Shown: positions 1 to 7,520, counted from the stretch's first letter. The stretch is DNA of 8,340 nt from Bacteroidia bacterium (GCA_025996695.1 BNTP01000096.1:1-8340), one strand, 5' to 3'. A program made the numbers and translations. Notes: generated from the letters alone by a model not told the origin.

Positions 1-3
1 GTC

Positions 4-32
4 CGTCATGGCAGGTCAAGCCCGCCATGACG
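4..32. repeat. Inverted repeat upstream of the J-domain gene
   Basis: Nine-base arms at 4-12 and 24-32 are perfectly complementary (CGTCATGGC and its reverse complement) around an 11-base spacer, and two more G-C pairs can form inside. A T-rich stretch starts at 35, so it could end transcription of a gene left of the window. It also looks like the small REP-type palindromes scattered through many genomes; a related CCGTCAT core occurs on the minus strand near 8055-8062. Terminator and interspersed repeat cannot be separated from one copy. Confidence 0.6.
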
Positions 33-37
33 CCTCT

Positions 38-58
38 TAATTTTTAATTTTTAATTAA
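38..58 (+). repeat. 7-bp-period A/T repeat before the J-domain gene
   Basis: Three heptads, TAATTTT, TAATTTT and TAATTAA, fill 38-58 and end two bases before the ATG at 61. There is no Shine-Dalgarno sequence, so this A/T-rich tract is probably the translation leader, as is common in Bacteroidota. The same heptad in the same orientation precedes two other genes in the window. Confidence 0.6.
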
Positions 59-60
59 TT

Positions 61-1005
61 ATGATTGATTATTATAAGGTATTAGGCGTAAGCAAAACAG
101 CTTCGCAGGCTGAAATCAAAACGGCGTACCGCAAACTGGCACGCGACTATCATCCTGACAAAAACAAAGATAACGAAGCGGCAAAAAAGAAGTTTCAGGA
201 AATCAACGAAGCCAACGAAGTGCTTGGTGATGCCACAAAACGTAAGAAATACGACGATTACGGCACTCATTGGAAGCAAGCCGAACAATACGAACGTGCC
301 GGCGGACAACAACAGTCCGGCGGTTATGCTCGTGGTGGCGGTTACACCTATGATGACCTCTTCGGCGGCGGCGGTAGCTTTAGCGACAGTGATTTCAGCG
401 GTTTTGGCGGAAATTCCAGCGGCTATTCCTCCTTTTTTGAATACTTGTTTGGCAGTGGTCAACGAGCTGGTAGAGGGGGGGCAGATGTTTACAAAGGGCA
501 AGACTATGCCGGTCAGGTGTCCATTAGCCTGCGAGATGCTGCAAAAACACAGCCGCAGACGATTAACGTGAACGGCAAAAATTTACGCATCACTATCCCC
601 GCAGGAGTAGCCAACGAACAAAAAATCAAGCTAAAAGGACAAGGCGGACCGGGTGTGAACGGCGGGCCGGCAGGCGACCTCATTTTGACGATTATTGTGC
701 AACCCGACCCTGTGTTCCGTCGCGATGGCAACGACCTCTATGCAAGAGTTCCGTTGGATGTTTACACGGCCGTTCTTGGTGGCGACGTCGTGATAGATAT
801 GCTGAGCGGACGCGTCAAAATGACCGTCAAGCCCGGTACGCAGCCTGATTCCAAAGTGCGCTTGAAAGGCAAAGGATTTCCGGTGTACAAAAGAGAAGGG
901 CGTTTTGGCGATCTGATTATTTCCTATCGCGTGCAAATTCCGCAACATCTATCGCCCAAGCAAAAAGAATTGTTCCAAAGATTGTCTGAACTGAGATTGG
1001 GGTGA
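61..1005 (+). CDS. cbpA: J-domain co-chaperone, class B (CbpA/DnaJ-like)
   Basis: A cytosolic Hsp40 co-chaperone of 314 residues that would deliver unfolded clients to DnaK and stimulate its ATPase. The J domain covers residues 3-68 and has the essential HPD triad at 31-33. A Gly/Phe-rich linker follows at about 81-146. Two beta-sandwich client-binding domains then span about 148-225 and 226-300, visible in RITIPAGV (177-184), KLKGQGGPG (190-198), GDLILTI (206-212) and RLKGKGFP (267-274). No CxxCxGxG zinc-finger repeats are present, which rules out class A DnaJ and fits the CbpA/DnaJ2 type. The ATG at 61 starts exactly at the J domain; no Shine-Dalgarno site or TAnnTTTG promoter lies in the 60 bases shown. 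The gene converges on the glucosaminidase gene with a 55-bp gap. The class is certain; calling it CbpA itself is a family-level assignment. Confidence 0.93.
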   Translation: MIDYYKVLGVSKTASQAEIKTAYRKLARDYHPDKNKDNEAAKKKFQEINEANEVLGDATKRKKYDDYGTHWKQAEQYERAGGQQQSGGYARGGGYTYDDLFGGGGSFSDSDFSGFGGNSSGYSSFFEYLFGSGQRAGRGGADVYKGQDYAGQVSISLRDAAKTQPQTINVNGKNLRITIPAGVANEQKIKLKGQGGPGVNGGPAGDLILTIIVQPDPVFRRDGNDLYARVPLDVYTAVLGGDVVIDMLSGRVKMTVKPGTQPDSKVRLKGKGFPVYKREGRFGDLIISYRVQIPQHLSPKQKELFQRLSELRLG

Positions 1006-1060
1006 TTAAATAAAGTGATGGATTGTCTGAAGACGTATGAATCAACCGCCATGTCCCAAT

Positions 1061-1951
1061 TTATCTCAACCGGAGCACCTCATCCTCTTCCGGCACATAA
1101 TCGCCGTCTTTGTGGTTGAGTTTGTAGAGTCGTTTGACCTGGATGCCGTACATTTGCGAAATTTTATGCATGGATTCGCCGGCCTGGACGCGATGTTCGA
1201 GAAAAGGCTTTTCCGCTTTCTTCTTTTTCTTTTCCAGATACACAATATCCCCTTTGAATAGCGGGAAATCGGCTTTTGGTACTTCGTTCCATTTTACCAA
1301 ATCTTTCACTTTGAAGCCTAAATCACGTGCAATTTTGTCAAAGCTATCGTCCTCTAAGGCAACTACATAAATCAAATCGTGGTCTTTATAGGGCTGCCGA
1401 ATATGTTTTTCATACTGAATATTCGGGCTTGTCCGTCGCGCATTTTTCTCATCGAAACGATAAAGTTCATAATCTTCGATAAGTTTAATCAGTTTATTGG
1501 CATAATTGGGGTCGGTTGCATAGCCGCATTGTTTCAAACCCTTTGCCCACGCTTGATAATCGCGCGGATTCAACGAAAACAACATGGCATAGCGTTGCCG
1601 TTCTGCCAAAAACTTGGAGTGGTCGTCATAAGAGTCGTCCACTCTCTTGTAGACCCGAAAACAGTCGTTGGGGCCGTCGTCCTTTTGATAGATTTTAGCA
1701 TCAGTCCATTCGTGACATTTTATGCCAAAATGGTTGTTGCCTTCTCGTGCCAACCGCCCTTTTCCGGCACCGGATTCCAGCAATCCCTGAGCTAAGGTGA
1801 TGCTTGCCGGAATTTTATATTTTTTCATGTGCACAACCGCCAAATCACTGTATTGGTGGACATAAGCTTCGTAGGTAGCGAATCGCCGTCCTTTCGCAAA
1901 GGAACTGACACTGATAAACAGACAAATCGTAAGAATTAGATAACGTTTCAT
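1061..1951 (-). CDS. Secreted N-acetylglucosaminidase (GH73/FlgJ type) with two LysM domains
   Basis: A 296-residue exported peptidoglycan hydrolase. Residues 1-19 form a signal peptide (basic MKR, hydrophobic ILTICLFISV core, SFA before the likely cut), so it should act in the periplasm. The glucosaminidase domain spans about 28-168. It shows LAQGLLESGAGKGRLA (53-68), with E59 as the probable catalytic acid, then NNHFGIKCH (72-80) and the ending YANKLIKLIEDYELYRFD (150-167). Two LysM peptidoglycan-binding domains follow at about 193-240 and 252-296, split by a lysine-rich linker (KKKKK, 241-245). The expected role is cutting glycan strands during wall growth or division. It lies 34 bp after coaD on the same strand and probably shares the parE-coaD transcript. 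The ATG at 1951 is required to keep the signal peptide. Confidence 0.92.
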   Translation of the reverse strand: MKRYLILTICLFISVSSFAKGRRFATYEAYVHQYSDLAVVHMKKYKIPASITLAQGLLESGAGKGRLAREGNNHFGIKCHEWTDAKIYQKDDGPNDCFRVYKRVDDSYDDHSKFLAERQRYAMLFSLNPRDYQAWAKGLKQCGYATDPNYANKLIKLIEDYELYRFDEKNARRTSPNIQYEKHIRQPYKDHDLIYVVALEDDSFDKIARDLGFKVKDLVKWNEVPKADFPLFKGDIVYLEKKKKKAEKPFLEHRVQAGESMHKISQMYGIQVKRLYKLNHKDGDYVPEEDEVLRLR

Positions 1952-1961
1952 TCAAACAAAT

Positions 1962-1977
1962 AAGAATTAAAAATTAA
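1962..1977 (-). repeat. 7-bp-period A/T repeat before the glucosaminidase gene
   Basis: On the minus strand, two and a bit heptads (TAATTTT, TAATTCT) lie in the 34-bp gap after coaD and end about 11 bases before the glucosaminidase ATG. They match the tract before the J-domain gene in sequence, spacing and orientation relative to the gene. No Shine-Dalgarno sequence is present, so this is the probable translation leader. Confidence 0.5.
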
Positions 1978-1985
1978 AGTTTTTT

Positions 1986-2447
1986 TCATGCTTTGTCGTT
2001 TAACATGTTTGCGGGGACAAAGCCGTTGACTTGCCTGCCGTGACTCAACAATTCGCGCACAATGGACGAGCTGATGTGGGAATAGGCCGGCTCTGTGAAA
2101 AGGACAAAGGTTTCTACTCCGCCGATTTGTCGGTTGACATCGGCTGTGTTTTTCTCGTTTTCAAAATCATTGATGGAGCGAATGCCGCGCAAAATAAATT
2201 GAGCACTCACTTCTTTTGCAAAATCGACTGTCAGGCCGGTATAAGACTTAACCGTGACGCGCGGATTGTGTTCAAAAAGTTTAGAAATCATGCTCTCACG
2301 CTGCTCCAATGAAAAAAATGTTGTCTTGTTGGGATTTATGCCAATGGCGACCACGATTTCGTCTACTAATGACAAACCGCGCTCCACGATTGACAAATGC
2401 CCTATAGTGAATGGGTCGAATGTGCCGGGGAATATTGCTTTTTTCAT
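1986..2447 (-). CDS. coaD: Phosphopantetheine adenylyltransferase
   Basis: A 153-residue cytosolic nucleotidyltransferase for the fourth step of coenzyme A synthesis, joining ATP and 4'-phosphopantetheine to dephospho-CoA and pyrophosphate. The N-terminal [12 protein letters not shown] (6-17) holds the nucleotidyltransferase T/HxGH motif as TIGH (14-17). Other family marks are [12 protein letters not shown] (87-98), which includes the substrate-binding RGxR segment, and [10 protein letters not shown] (124-133) near the C-terminus. The length is normal (about 150-165) and no key residue is missing. Its ATG overlaps the parE stop in an ATGA at 2444-2447, implying one transcript and translational coupling. 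The parE-coaD neighbourhood is, from memory, common in Bacteroidales. Nothing in sequence suggests specific control beyond the parE promoter. Confidence 0.97.
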   Translation of the reverse strand: MKKAIFPGTFDPFTIGHLSIVERGLSLVDEIVVAIGINPNKTTFFSLEQRESMISKLFEHNPRVTVKSYTGLTVDFAKEVSAQFILRGIRSINDFENEKNTADVNRQIGGVETFVLFTEPAYSHISSSIVRELLSHGRQVNGFVPANMLNDKA

Positions 2448-4297
2448 AATTCCACATCTTCCTCTACAAGCAAATTGTTGATGATGAAGACTTGCCGCTC
2501 CATTGTGTTTTTGCCCATGTAAAATTCAAGCATTTCTTTGATGGCGTCCGATTTTTTCATGCTAATCGGGTCTAAGCGAATATCTTGGCCAATAAAATTT
2601 CTAAATTCCGGTGGCGAGATTTCCCCCAGCCCTTTGAATCGCGTGATTTCGGGATTGGGATTCAGTTTTTCAATTGCAGCCAAACGTTCTTCTTCCGAAT
2701 AACAATAAATAGTTTCTTTTTTGTTTCGTATGCGGAAAAGGGGCGTTTGCAGGATGTGTACGTGATTATTGCGTATCAGTTCGGGGAAAAATTGCAAGAA
2801 AAACGTCATAATCAGCAGGCGAATGTGCATGCCGTCCACGTCTGCATCGGTTGCGATAATCACTTTGTTGTAACGCAATCCTTCCAAGCCGTCTTCAATA
2901 TTTAATGCTGCCTGCAAAAGGTTAAACTCTTCATTTTCGTACACGATTTTTTTCGTCAAACCAAACGAGTTCAACGGCTTACCGCGCAAGCTGAACACCG
3001 CTTGATAGTTCGGATCGCGACTCTGTGTGATAGACCCGCTTGCCGAGTCGCCCTCCGTGATGAAGATGCAGGTCTCGCCCAATTTTTTTTCACCTTTGGG
3101 ATCTGCGTCCGTAAAATGCAAACGGCAGTCGCGCAATTTTTTGTTGTACAGATTAGACTTTTTCGCACGTTCTTTCGCTAATTTTGTGACGCCTGCGATG
3201 GCTTTGCGTTCACGTTCCGATTCTGTGATTTTTTTCAGCAGGAGTTCCGACGTTTCCGACGTGCGGTGCAGGTAATTATCCAACTCTTTTTTGAGAAAAT
3301 CATTGATAAATTTCGTTACCGATGGCCCCTCCGGACCAATGTCTTTCGACCCAAGCTTGGTTTTCGTCTGCGATTCAAATACAGGCTCTTCCACTTTAAT
3401 CGCAATCGCGGCTGTGATGCCCATGCGAATGTCGGAGTAATCGAAATTTTTGTTGTAATATTCTTTAATCACACGTGCAATCGCTTCTTTGAACGCTGCC
3501 AGATGCGTCCCGCCTTGCGTGGTGTATTGTCCGTTGACAAATGAATAATACTCTTCGCCGTATTGATTGGCATGTGTAAGCGCGATTTCGATGTCATCGC
3601 CTTGCAAATGAATGATTGGATAAAGGGCTTCGGAAGTCATATTTTCGTTCAGAAGGTCTTCCAACCCATTTTTTGAGAAAAATTTCTTGCCGTTATAAAC
3701 GATTGTCAAGCCTGCATTGAGAAACACGTAGTTTTTCAGTAACGGCTCCACAAATTTGTCTTCAAAATGATAGCCCTTGAAAATTTCTTCGTCGGGCGTA
3801 AAACGTACCAACGTCCCGTTCGGCTCCGTGGTGGTCGTTTGCGCCGGATTATCAATGATTTTAGCACGTGAATAATCAACCGCTTTGGCTTGACCGTCGC
3901 GAAAACTTTGCACAAACATATTGGACGACAGGGCATTGACGGCCTTAATCCCTACACCATTCATCCCAACGGATTTTTTGAATGCTTTCGAGTCGTATTT
4001 ACCGCCGGTATTCATTTGTGACGACACATCAACTACTTTTCCCAACGGAATGCCGCGTCCATAATCGCGCACAGTGACCTCGCCGTCTGCAATCGTGATG
4101 TCCACCGACTTGCCGTAGCCCATCATGTATTCGTCCATAGCGTTGTCCAACACCTCTTTCAGAAGCACATAAATGCCATCGTCGGCATAAGTACCATCGC
4201 CTAATTTGCCGATATACATCCCGGGACGAAGCCGGATGTGCTCCCACCACTCTAATTTAATAATATTTTCTTCGCCGTAAGTTACTTGCTGTTCCAT
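2444..4297 (-). CDS. parE: DNA topoisomerase IV subunit B (ParE)
   Basis: The 617-residue ATPase subunit of a type IIA topoisomerase, expected to pair with ParC to decatenate daughter chromosomes. The GHKL ATPase domain shows [10 protein letters not shown] with catalytic E48 and Mg-binding N52, DYGRGIP (78-84), NTGGKYD (96-102) and GMNGVG (111-116). The transducer carries QTKTKL (310-315), whose lysine contacts the ATP gamma-phosphate. The TOPRIM domain has EGDSA (415-419) and the acidic TDADVDG (483-489). RFKGLGE (553-559) and a C-terminal region ending [14 protein letters not shown] complete it. About 617 residues without the GyrB insertion fits ParE, and the coaD overlap supports this; GyrB is the alternative because the paralogues are close. 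Its partner parC is not in the window. The ATG at 4297 lies only 10 bases from a sigma-type promoter, which fixes the start. Confidence 0.93.
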   Translation of the reverse strand: MEQQVTYGEENIIKLEWWEHIRLRPGMYIGKLGDGTYADDGIYVLLKEVLDNAMDEYMMGYGKSVDITIADGEVTVRDYGRGIPLGKVVDVSSQMNTGGKYDSKAFKKSVGMNGVGIKAVNALSSNMFVQSFRDGQAKAVDYSRAKIIDNPAQTTTTEPNGTLVRFTPDEEIFKGYHFEDKFVEPLLKNYVFLNAGLTIVYNGKKFFSKNGLEDLLNENMTSEALYPIIHLQGDDIEIALTHANQYGEEYYSFVNGQYTTQGGTHLAAFKEAIARVIKEYYNKNFDYSDIRMGITAAIAIKVEEPVFESQTKTKLGSKDIGPEGPSVTKFINDFLKKELDNYLHRTSETSELLLKKITESERERKAIAGVTKLAKERAKKSNLYNKKLRDCRLHFTDADPKGEKKLGETCIFITEGDSASGSITQSRDPNYQAVFSLRGKPLNSFGLTKKIVYENEEFNLLQAALNIEDGLEGLRYNKVIIATDADVDGMHIRLLIMTFFLQFFPELIRNNHVHILQTPLFRIRNKKETIYCYSEEERLAAIEKLNPNPEITRFKGLGEISPPEFRNFIGQDIRLDPISMKKSDAIKEMLEFYMGKNTMERQVFIINNLLVEEDVEL

Positions 4298-4307
4298 AAT
4301 ATGGGCG

Positions 4308-4338
4308 CAAAGTTAGGGAAAAAAAATGAAAATGCAAT
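4308..4338 (-). promoter_or_regulatory. Bacteroidota-type promoter of parE-coaD-glucosaminidase
   Basis: On the minus strand ATTG (4335-4338) is followed by exactly 19 bases and TAACTTTG (4308-4315). This matches the phylum consensus TTTG-N19-21-TAnnTTTG with one mismatch. Only 10 bases separate the -7 element from the parE ATG, so the leader should be a few bases long. The upstream box sits inside the palindrome at 4322-4352. Confidence 0.7.
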
Positions 4339-4352
4339 GCATTTTCATTTTT
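4322..4352. repeat. Perfect 14-bp palindrome overlapping the parE promoter
   Basis: Arms 4322-4335 and 4339-4352 are perfectly complementary around a 3-base loop (AAT). The stem is A/T-rich and flanked by A and T runs, so on the minus strand it could act as a back-up terminator with an eight-T tail at 4319-4326. Because it contains the parE -33 box it could also be an operator. The sequence does not decide between these. Confidence 0.6.
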
Positions 4353-4443
4353 GTATCGCGAGAAAACTTTAAAATTTTTTGATTGTATCCTGCCTGATGA
4401 CCTCTTATGTGTTTCGTCATGCGCAGTAGAAACACGCGCGCCC

Positions 4444-4480
4444 CAAATAAAAAAGCACCTACAAAAATTCATAAGTGCTT
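4444..4480 (-). terminator. Intrinsic terminator of the tRNA unit
   Basis: On the minus strand, arms 4472-4480 and 4453-4461 form a nine-pair stem (AAGCACTTA with TAGGTGCTT, one U-G pair) with a ten-base loop. It runs directly into TTTTTTATTT. It lies 12 bases past the tRNA 3' end and is correctly placed to end that transcript before the parE promoter. Confidence 0.8.
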
Positions 4481-4491
4481 AATACTCAACG

Positions 4492-4564
4492 TGGTCCCAG
4501 TAGGACTTGAACCTACGACCAAATGATTATGAGTCATCTGCGCTAACCACTGCGCTATAGGACC
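4492..4564 (-). tRNA. tRNA with CAU anticodon, probably tRNA-Ile2 (lysidine-modified)
   Basis: A complete 73-base cloverleaf. The acceptor stem GGTCCTA pairs with TGGGACC (one T-G pair), and U8 is present. D stem GCGC/GCGC, anticodon stem GATGA/TCATT, loop CTCATAA with anticodon CAT, variable loop TGGTC, T stem GTAGG/CCTAC with loop TTCAAGT, discriminator A; the CCA end is not encoded. A CAU anticodon is used by initiator Met, elongator Met and Ile2 tRNAs. The AGTGGTTA D loop, TGGTC variable loop and TTCAAGT T loop follow the E. coli ileX pattern from memory, whereas elongator Met has a GGGTC-type variable region. The G1-C72 pair excludes the usual initiator. If right, TilS converts C34 to lysidine so that the tRNA reads AUA as isoleucine. 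It has its own promoter and terminator. Confidence 0.9.
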
Positions 4565-4583
4565 ATGCTCTGCTAAGCGGGTG

Positions 4584-4591
4584 CAAAGGTA
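4584..4591 (-). promoter_or_regulatory. -7 element of the tRNA promoter
   Basis: TACCTTTG on the minus strand matches the Bacteroidota TAnnTTTG element and ends 19 bases before the tRNA 5' end, leaving room for a short processed leader. No good TTTG -33 box is seen at the usual distance; the A/T heptad tract occupies that place. Confidence 0.6.
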
Positions 4592-4597
4592 ATAAAA

Positions 4598-4623
4598 AAT
4601 TATGAATTATGAATTAAAAATTG
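4598..4623 (-). repeat. 7-bp-period A/T repeat upstream of the tRNA promoter
   Basis: On the plus strand the units are AATTATG, AATTATG, AATTAAA and AATTG; read in the direction of the tRNA they are TAATTTT/CATAATT-type heptads. The tract begins just past the prfB stop and ends next to the tRNA -7 element. It is the third such tract in the window and has the same orientation relative to the following gene. Confidence 0.5.
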
Positions 4624-4631
4624 CATTTTTT

Positions 4632-5744
4632 TTATTCGCCGCCTCCAAATTCCATTAAATATGCTTTGATGAAGTCGTCAATGTCGCCATCCATTACTGC
4701 TTGCACGTTGGAGGTTTGCCAATCGGTGCGGTGATCTTTCACGCGGCGGTCGTCAAACACGTAGGAGCGAATTTGAGAACCCCATTCGATTTTCTTTTTG
4801 CCCGCTTCAATGGCTGCTGATGCCTTTCGGCGACGTTCCAACTCTAACTCATAGAGTTGCGATTTCAATAGTCGAATCGCGTTGTCTTTGTTGCCAAACT
4901 GCGAGCGCGACTCTGTGTTTTCTATCACGATTTCCTTCGCTTCGCCGGTGTCGGGGTCTTTATATTTATAGTGGAGGCGCACACCTGTTTCCACTTTGTT
5001 GACGTTTTGTCCACCGGCTCCACTTGAGCGGAACGTGTCCCAAGTCAGGTCGCTCGGATTGACATTGATTTCAATTGTGTCATCGACCAACGGCATGACA
5101 GACACCGATGAAAAAGAGGTCATTCGCTTGCCTTGCGCATTGTAGGGCGATACACGCACCAAGCGATGCACACCGTTTTCACTTTTCAGATAGCCAAACG
5201 CATAGTCGCCCTCCACCTGCAACGTGACGGTTTTAATGCCCGCATCGTCGCCATCCAACCAGTTTGTGACGGTCACTTTATAGCCTTTGCTTTCGCACCA
5301 ACGGTCGTACATCCGGTAAAGCATTTCCGCCCAATCTTGGGCTTCTGTGCCTCCTGCTCCGGCATTGATTTTCAATACCGCACCCAAATGGTCTTCTTCC
5401 GAGCGTAGCATATTTTTCATCTCGAGGTTTTCGAGCAAGGCAAGCGTCGTCTTATAGGCCTCATCCACTTCTTCTTCGCTGGTGATGCCTTCTTTGTTGA
5501 AATCGAAAGAAAGTTGCAACTCGTCGGCGGCCGATTTGACAGCATTATAAGCCACAATCCACGACTTGATGCCGCGAACAACTTTCATTTGGGCTTCTGC
5601 CCGTTGAGCATCTTCCCAAAAATCGGGTGCTTGCGTCCGCAATTCTTCCTCTTCCAATTGAATCGTCTTCGCCTCAATGTCGAGGTAGCCCCTCAGCGCA
5701 GATTCACGTTCAAAAACTTCTCGCAATTGGTCTGCAGTTATCAT
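4632..5744 (-). CDS. prfB: Peptide chain release factor 2
   Basis: A 370-residue class I release factor that recognises UAA and UGA in the ribosomal A site and triggers peptide release. The N-terminal helical domain covers about 1-110. GAGGTEAQDW (129-138) opens the core. The codon-recognition tripeptide is SPY (199-201), where E. coli RF2 has SPF. The catalytic GGQ is at 244-246 within SSGAGGQNVNK. GNKDNAIRLLK (284-294) and WGSQIRSYVFDD (321-332) are RF2 C-terminal marks. The frame is open from the ATG at 5744 with no internal UGA, so no programmed +1 frameshift is used. The usual frameshift locus survives as AGG GGC TAC CTC GAC (codons 18-22), one base shorter than the E. coli version. It starts 9 bp after the MATE stop, implying cotranscription. 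Confidence 0.97.
   Translation of the reverse strand: MITADQLREVFERESALRGYLDIEAKTIQLEEEELRTQAPDFWEDAQRAEAQMKVVRGIKSWIVAYNAVKSAADELQLSFDFNKEGITSEEEVDEAYKTTLALLENLEMKNMLRSEEDHLGAVLKINAGAGGTEAQDWAEMLYRMYDRWCESKGYKVTVTNWLDGDDAGIKTVTLQVEGDYAFGYLKSENGVHRLVRVSPYNAQGKRMTSFSSVSVMPLVDDTIEINVNPSDLTWDTFRSSGAGGQNVNKVETGVRLHYKYKDPDTGEAKEIVIENTESRSQFGNKDNAIRLLKSQLYELELERRRKASAAIEAGKKKIEWGSQIRSYVFDDRRVKDHRTDWQTSNVQAVMDGDIDDFIKAYLMEFGGGE
5679..5693 (-). other. Apparent relic of the RF2 frameshift site
   Basis: AGGGGCTACCTCGAC encodes R18-D22 of RF2. It aligns with the E. coli autoregulatory site AGG GGG TAT CTT TGA C, keeping the Shine-Dalgarno-like AGGGG and the Leu-Asp junction but with one base fewer and no UGA. 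Translation therefore continues in frame. Whether the site was lost here or never gained depends on relatives. Confidence 0.6.
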
Positions 5745-5753
5745 ATTATTTCT

Positions 5754-7124
5754 TTATTTGTAAACATTTCGTTTGACATGATATTCATGCAATTTTTTGT
5801 ATTCCCTATACAAGAGAATAGCCGATAAAAGCACTGATAGAAAATCGGCAGCTGGCATGCTCGTCCAAACGCCGGTGATTCCCCAGTAACTTGGGAAGAT
5901 AAGCAAAAACGGAATCAAAAACAAAACTTGGCGTGTCATTGCCAACAAAATGGATTTTTCCGATTTGCCAATACTCTGAAAAAAAGCGGATGTCACCATT
6001 TGAAAACCAACCAAAGGATAGATGGCAAACACCCAACGAAGTCCGGGAATGGCAATTGCAACCAAATTTTCTTCTGTCGTGAAAAGCGATGCCACAGCGT
6101 ATGGAAACAGTTCGACAACCAAAAATCCGATTATCATAACAGCTGTTGCCCACAAAACGGCTCTTCGGAGCACTTTCAGCACGCGGTCGTTGAGTCGTGC
6201 ACCATAATTATAGCCGGCAATGGGTTGCATGCCCTGATTAACCCCCATCACAATCATCACAAACAAAAATGCGACGCGATTCACAATCCCGTAAGCTCCT
6301 ACCGCCAAGTCGCCACCGTGCTTGAGCAACTGCCGATTGATGATAATCACAATCAAACAGCTGGCGGCATTCATTAGAAACGGCGACAAACCAATCGACA
6401 GCGACGGCCACACAATGCTTCCTTTCAGTTTGTAAATGCCTTTTTTCCAACGTATAAACGAATCTTTATTGTTAAATAAATGGATTTGCCAACCAAGTAC
6501 TGCGACTTGTGAAATAATAGTCGCAAAAGCCGAACCCTGAATCCCCCAATGAAAGTGGAAAATAAACAGCGGGTTCAGCACCAAATTTATTAATACCGTG
6601 AAAATCGTCGCCATCATGGCTTTTTGCGGATGCCCAGCCGAACGAAGCAAGGCATTCAGACCGAAATACATGTGTGTTACTACATTTCCCAACAAAATAA
6701 TCGTCATGAAATCATGCGCATAAGGCAGCGTATCGGCACTTGCACCGAAAAATTCCAAAATAGGGCTAAGATAATAAAGTGCCGGAATCGAAAACAAAAT
6801 GCCCATTAGCAGGTTTAGCGTCAGGGTATTTCCTAATATGTCATTGGCCGCACCATAATTTTTTTGTCCCATACGAATCGACAGCAAACTGGAAGCTCCC
6901 ACGCCGACCAGCGAGCCGAAAGCCGCTCCCAAATTCATCAACGGAAAAGTAATAGCCAAGCCCGAGAGAGCCAGCGGTCCCACGCCATGACCAATAAAAA
7001 TGCTGTCTGTGATATTGTATAACGAAGAGGCCGTCATTGCAATAATGGCGGGCAAAGCATACTGAGTCAATAATTTACCGACGTTTTCGGTACCTAAATT
7101 TACGGGTGCATTATCATTTTTCAT
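5754..7124 (-). CDS. MATE-family multidrug/cation antiporter
   Basis: A 456-residue inner-membrane exporter expected to expel organic cations or drugs in exchange for Na+ or H+. It has about twelve hydrophobic segments in two homologous six-helix halves, and the length fits the family (about 450). The first half opens GKLLTQYALPAIIAMTASSLYNITDSIFIGHGVG, a typical MATE helix 1 with the conserved D-x-(I/F)-F-I-G stretch. Other marks are LNALLRSAGHPQKAM, the loop NPLFIFHFHWGIQGSAFAT, and MGVNQGMQPIAGYNYGA in the second half. It looks closest to the NorM/MepA style of MATE; substrate cannot be predicted. A longer frame begins at 7151 (nine extra residues), but the promoter element at 7129-7136 lies inside that extension, so the ATG at 7124 is chosen. 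It precedes prfB by 9 bp. Confidence 0.92.
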   Translation of the reverse strand: MKNDNAPVNLGTENVGKLLTQYALPAIIAMTASSLYNITDSIFIGHGVGPLALSGLAITFPLMNLGAAFGSLVGVGASSLLSIRMGQKNYGAANDILGNTLTLNLLMGILFSIPALYYLSPILEFFGASADTLPYAHDFMTIILLGNVVTHMYFGLNALLRSAGHPQKAMMATIFTVLINLVLNPLFIFHFHWGIQGSAFATIISQVAVLGWQIHLFNNKDSFIRWKKGIYKLKGSIVWPSLSIGLSPFLMNAASCLIVIIINRQLLKHGGDLAVGAYGIVNRVAFLFVMIVMGVNQGMQPIAGYNYGARLNDRVLKVLRRAVLWATAVMIIGFLVVELFPYAVASLFTTEENLVAIAIPGLRWVFAIYPLVGFQMVTSAFFQSIGKSEKSILLAMTRQVLFLIPFLLIFPSYWGITGVWTSMPAADFLSVLLSAILLYREYKKLHEYHVKRNVYK

Positions 7125-7128
7125 CGCG

Positions 7129-7160
7129 CAAAGGTAAGAATAATATTTCAACTCCGTAAA
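7129..7160 (-). promoter_or_regulatory. Promoter of MATE-prfB, giving a probably leaderless mRNA
   Basis: On the minus strand TTTA (7157-7160) is followed by 20 bases and TACCTTTG (7129-7136), matching TTTG-N19-21-TAnnTTTG with one mismatch. Only CGCG separates the element from the ATG at 7124. Transcription should therefore start at or almost at the start codon. This excludes the upstream ATG at 7151 as the start. Confidence 0.7.
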
Positions 7161-7520
7161 TATTTAACGAAATTTTGGTTTGAATGGGTGCACGACAAAT
7201 TTCACTTTATTCAAAATGTGAGAACTCGTCAAAAGCAGCCTCATTTTTTATTGAAAACGAATTGCAATTGTTGCTTGCGATAGTGGCCAAAACGGTCGGT
7301 CGCTGCTAATGTATTTGATTGTTATGTTCCATTCGTTTTCAATCGCGAAAATGATTTCTTTCGCTGTTTTCCATTTCTTCACGACCACTTTTCCTGTTTG
7401 GAAAAGATGTATCATTTCTTTAACACTTTCCGAACTAAGGGAACACGCGTAAATAACATATACATTTTAATAACTTAACTTGGTATGAATACCGGATATA
7501 ATGCCTAAAAATAAGGTGAA

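Noticed and set aside
82..501. Minus-strand open frame of 139 codons opposite the J-domain gene
   Set aside because: It is antisense to the J domain and Gly-rich linker of a clear chaperone gene; its hydrophobic, Ala/Val-rich product is what such codons give when read backwards.
2444..4297. Assignment as gyrB
   Set aside because: Length near 617 without extra C-terminal insertions and the coaD overlap favour parE, though the paralogues are close enough that a tree would be the final test.
4313..4420. 35-codon minus-strand frame between the tRNA terminator and parE
   Set aside because: It overlaps the palindrome and the parE promoter, has no ribosome-binding context, and its sequence shows no family likeness.
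4492..4564. Initiator tRNA-fMet
   Set aside because: The acceptor stem begins with a normal G1-C72 pair and the anticodon stem lacks the three consecutive G-C pairs of initiators.
5928..6377. Plus-strand open frame of 149 codons within the MATE region
   Set aside because: It lies antisense to conserved MATE transmembrane segments and has a His/Asn/Gln-rich, non-protein-like composition.
7125..7151. Upstream ATG at 7151 as the MATE start
   Set aside because: A TAnnTTTG promoter element lies between it and the ATG at 7124, and the nine extra residues do not resemble a MATE N-terminus.
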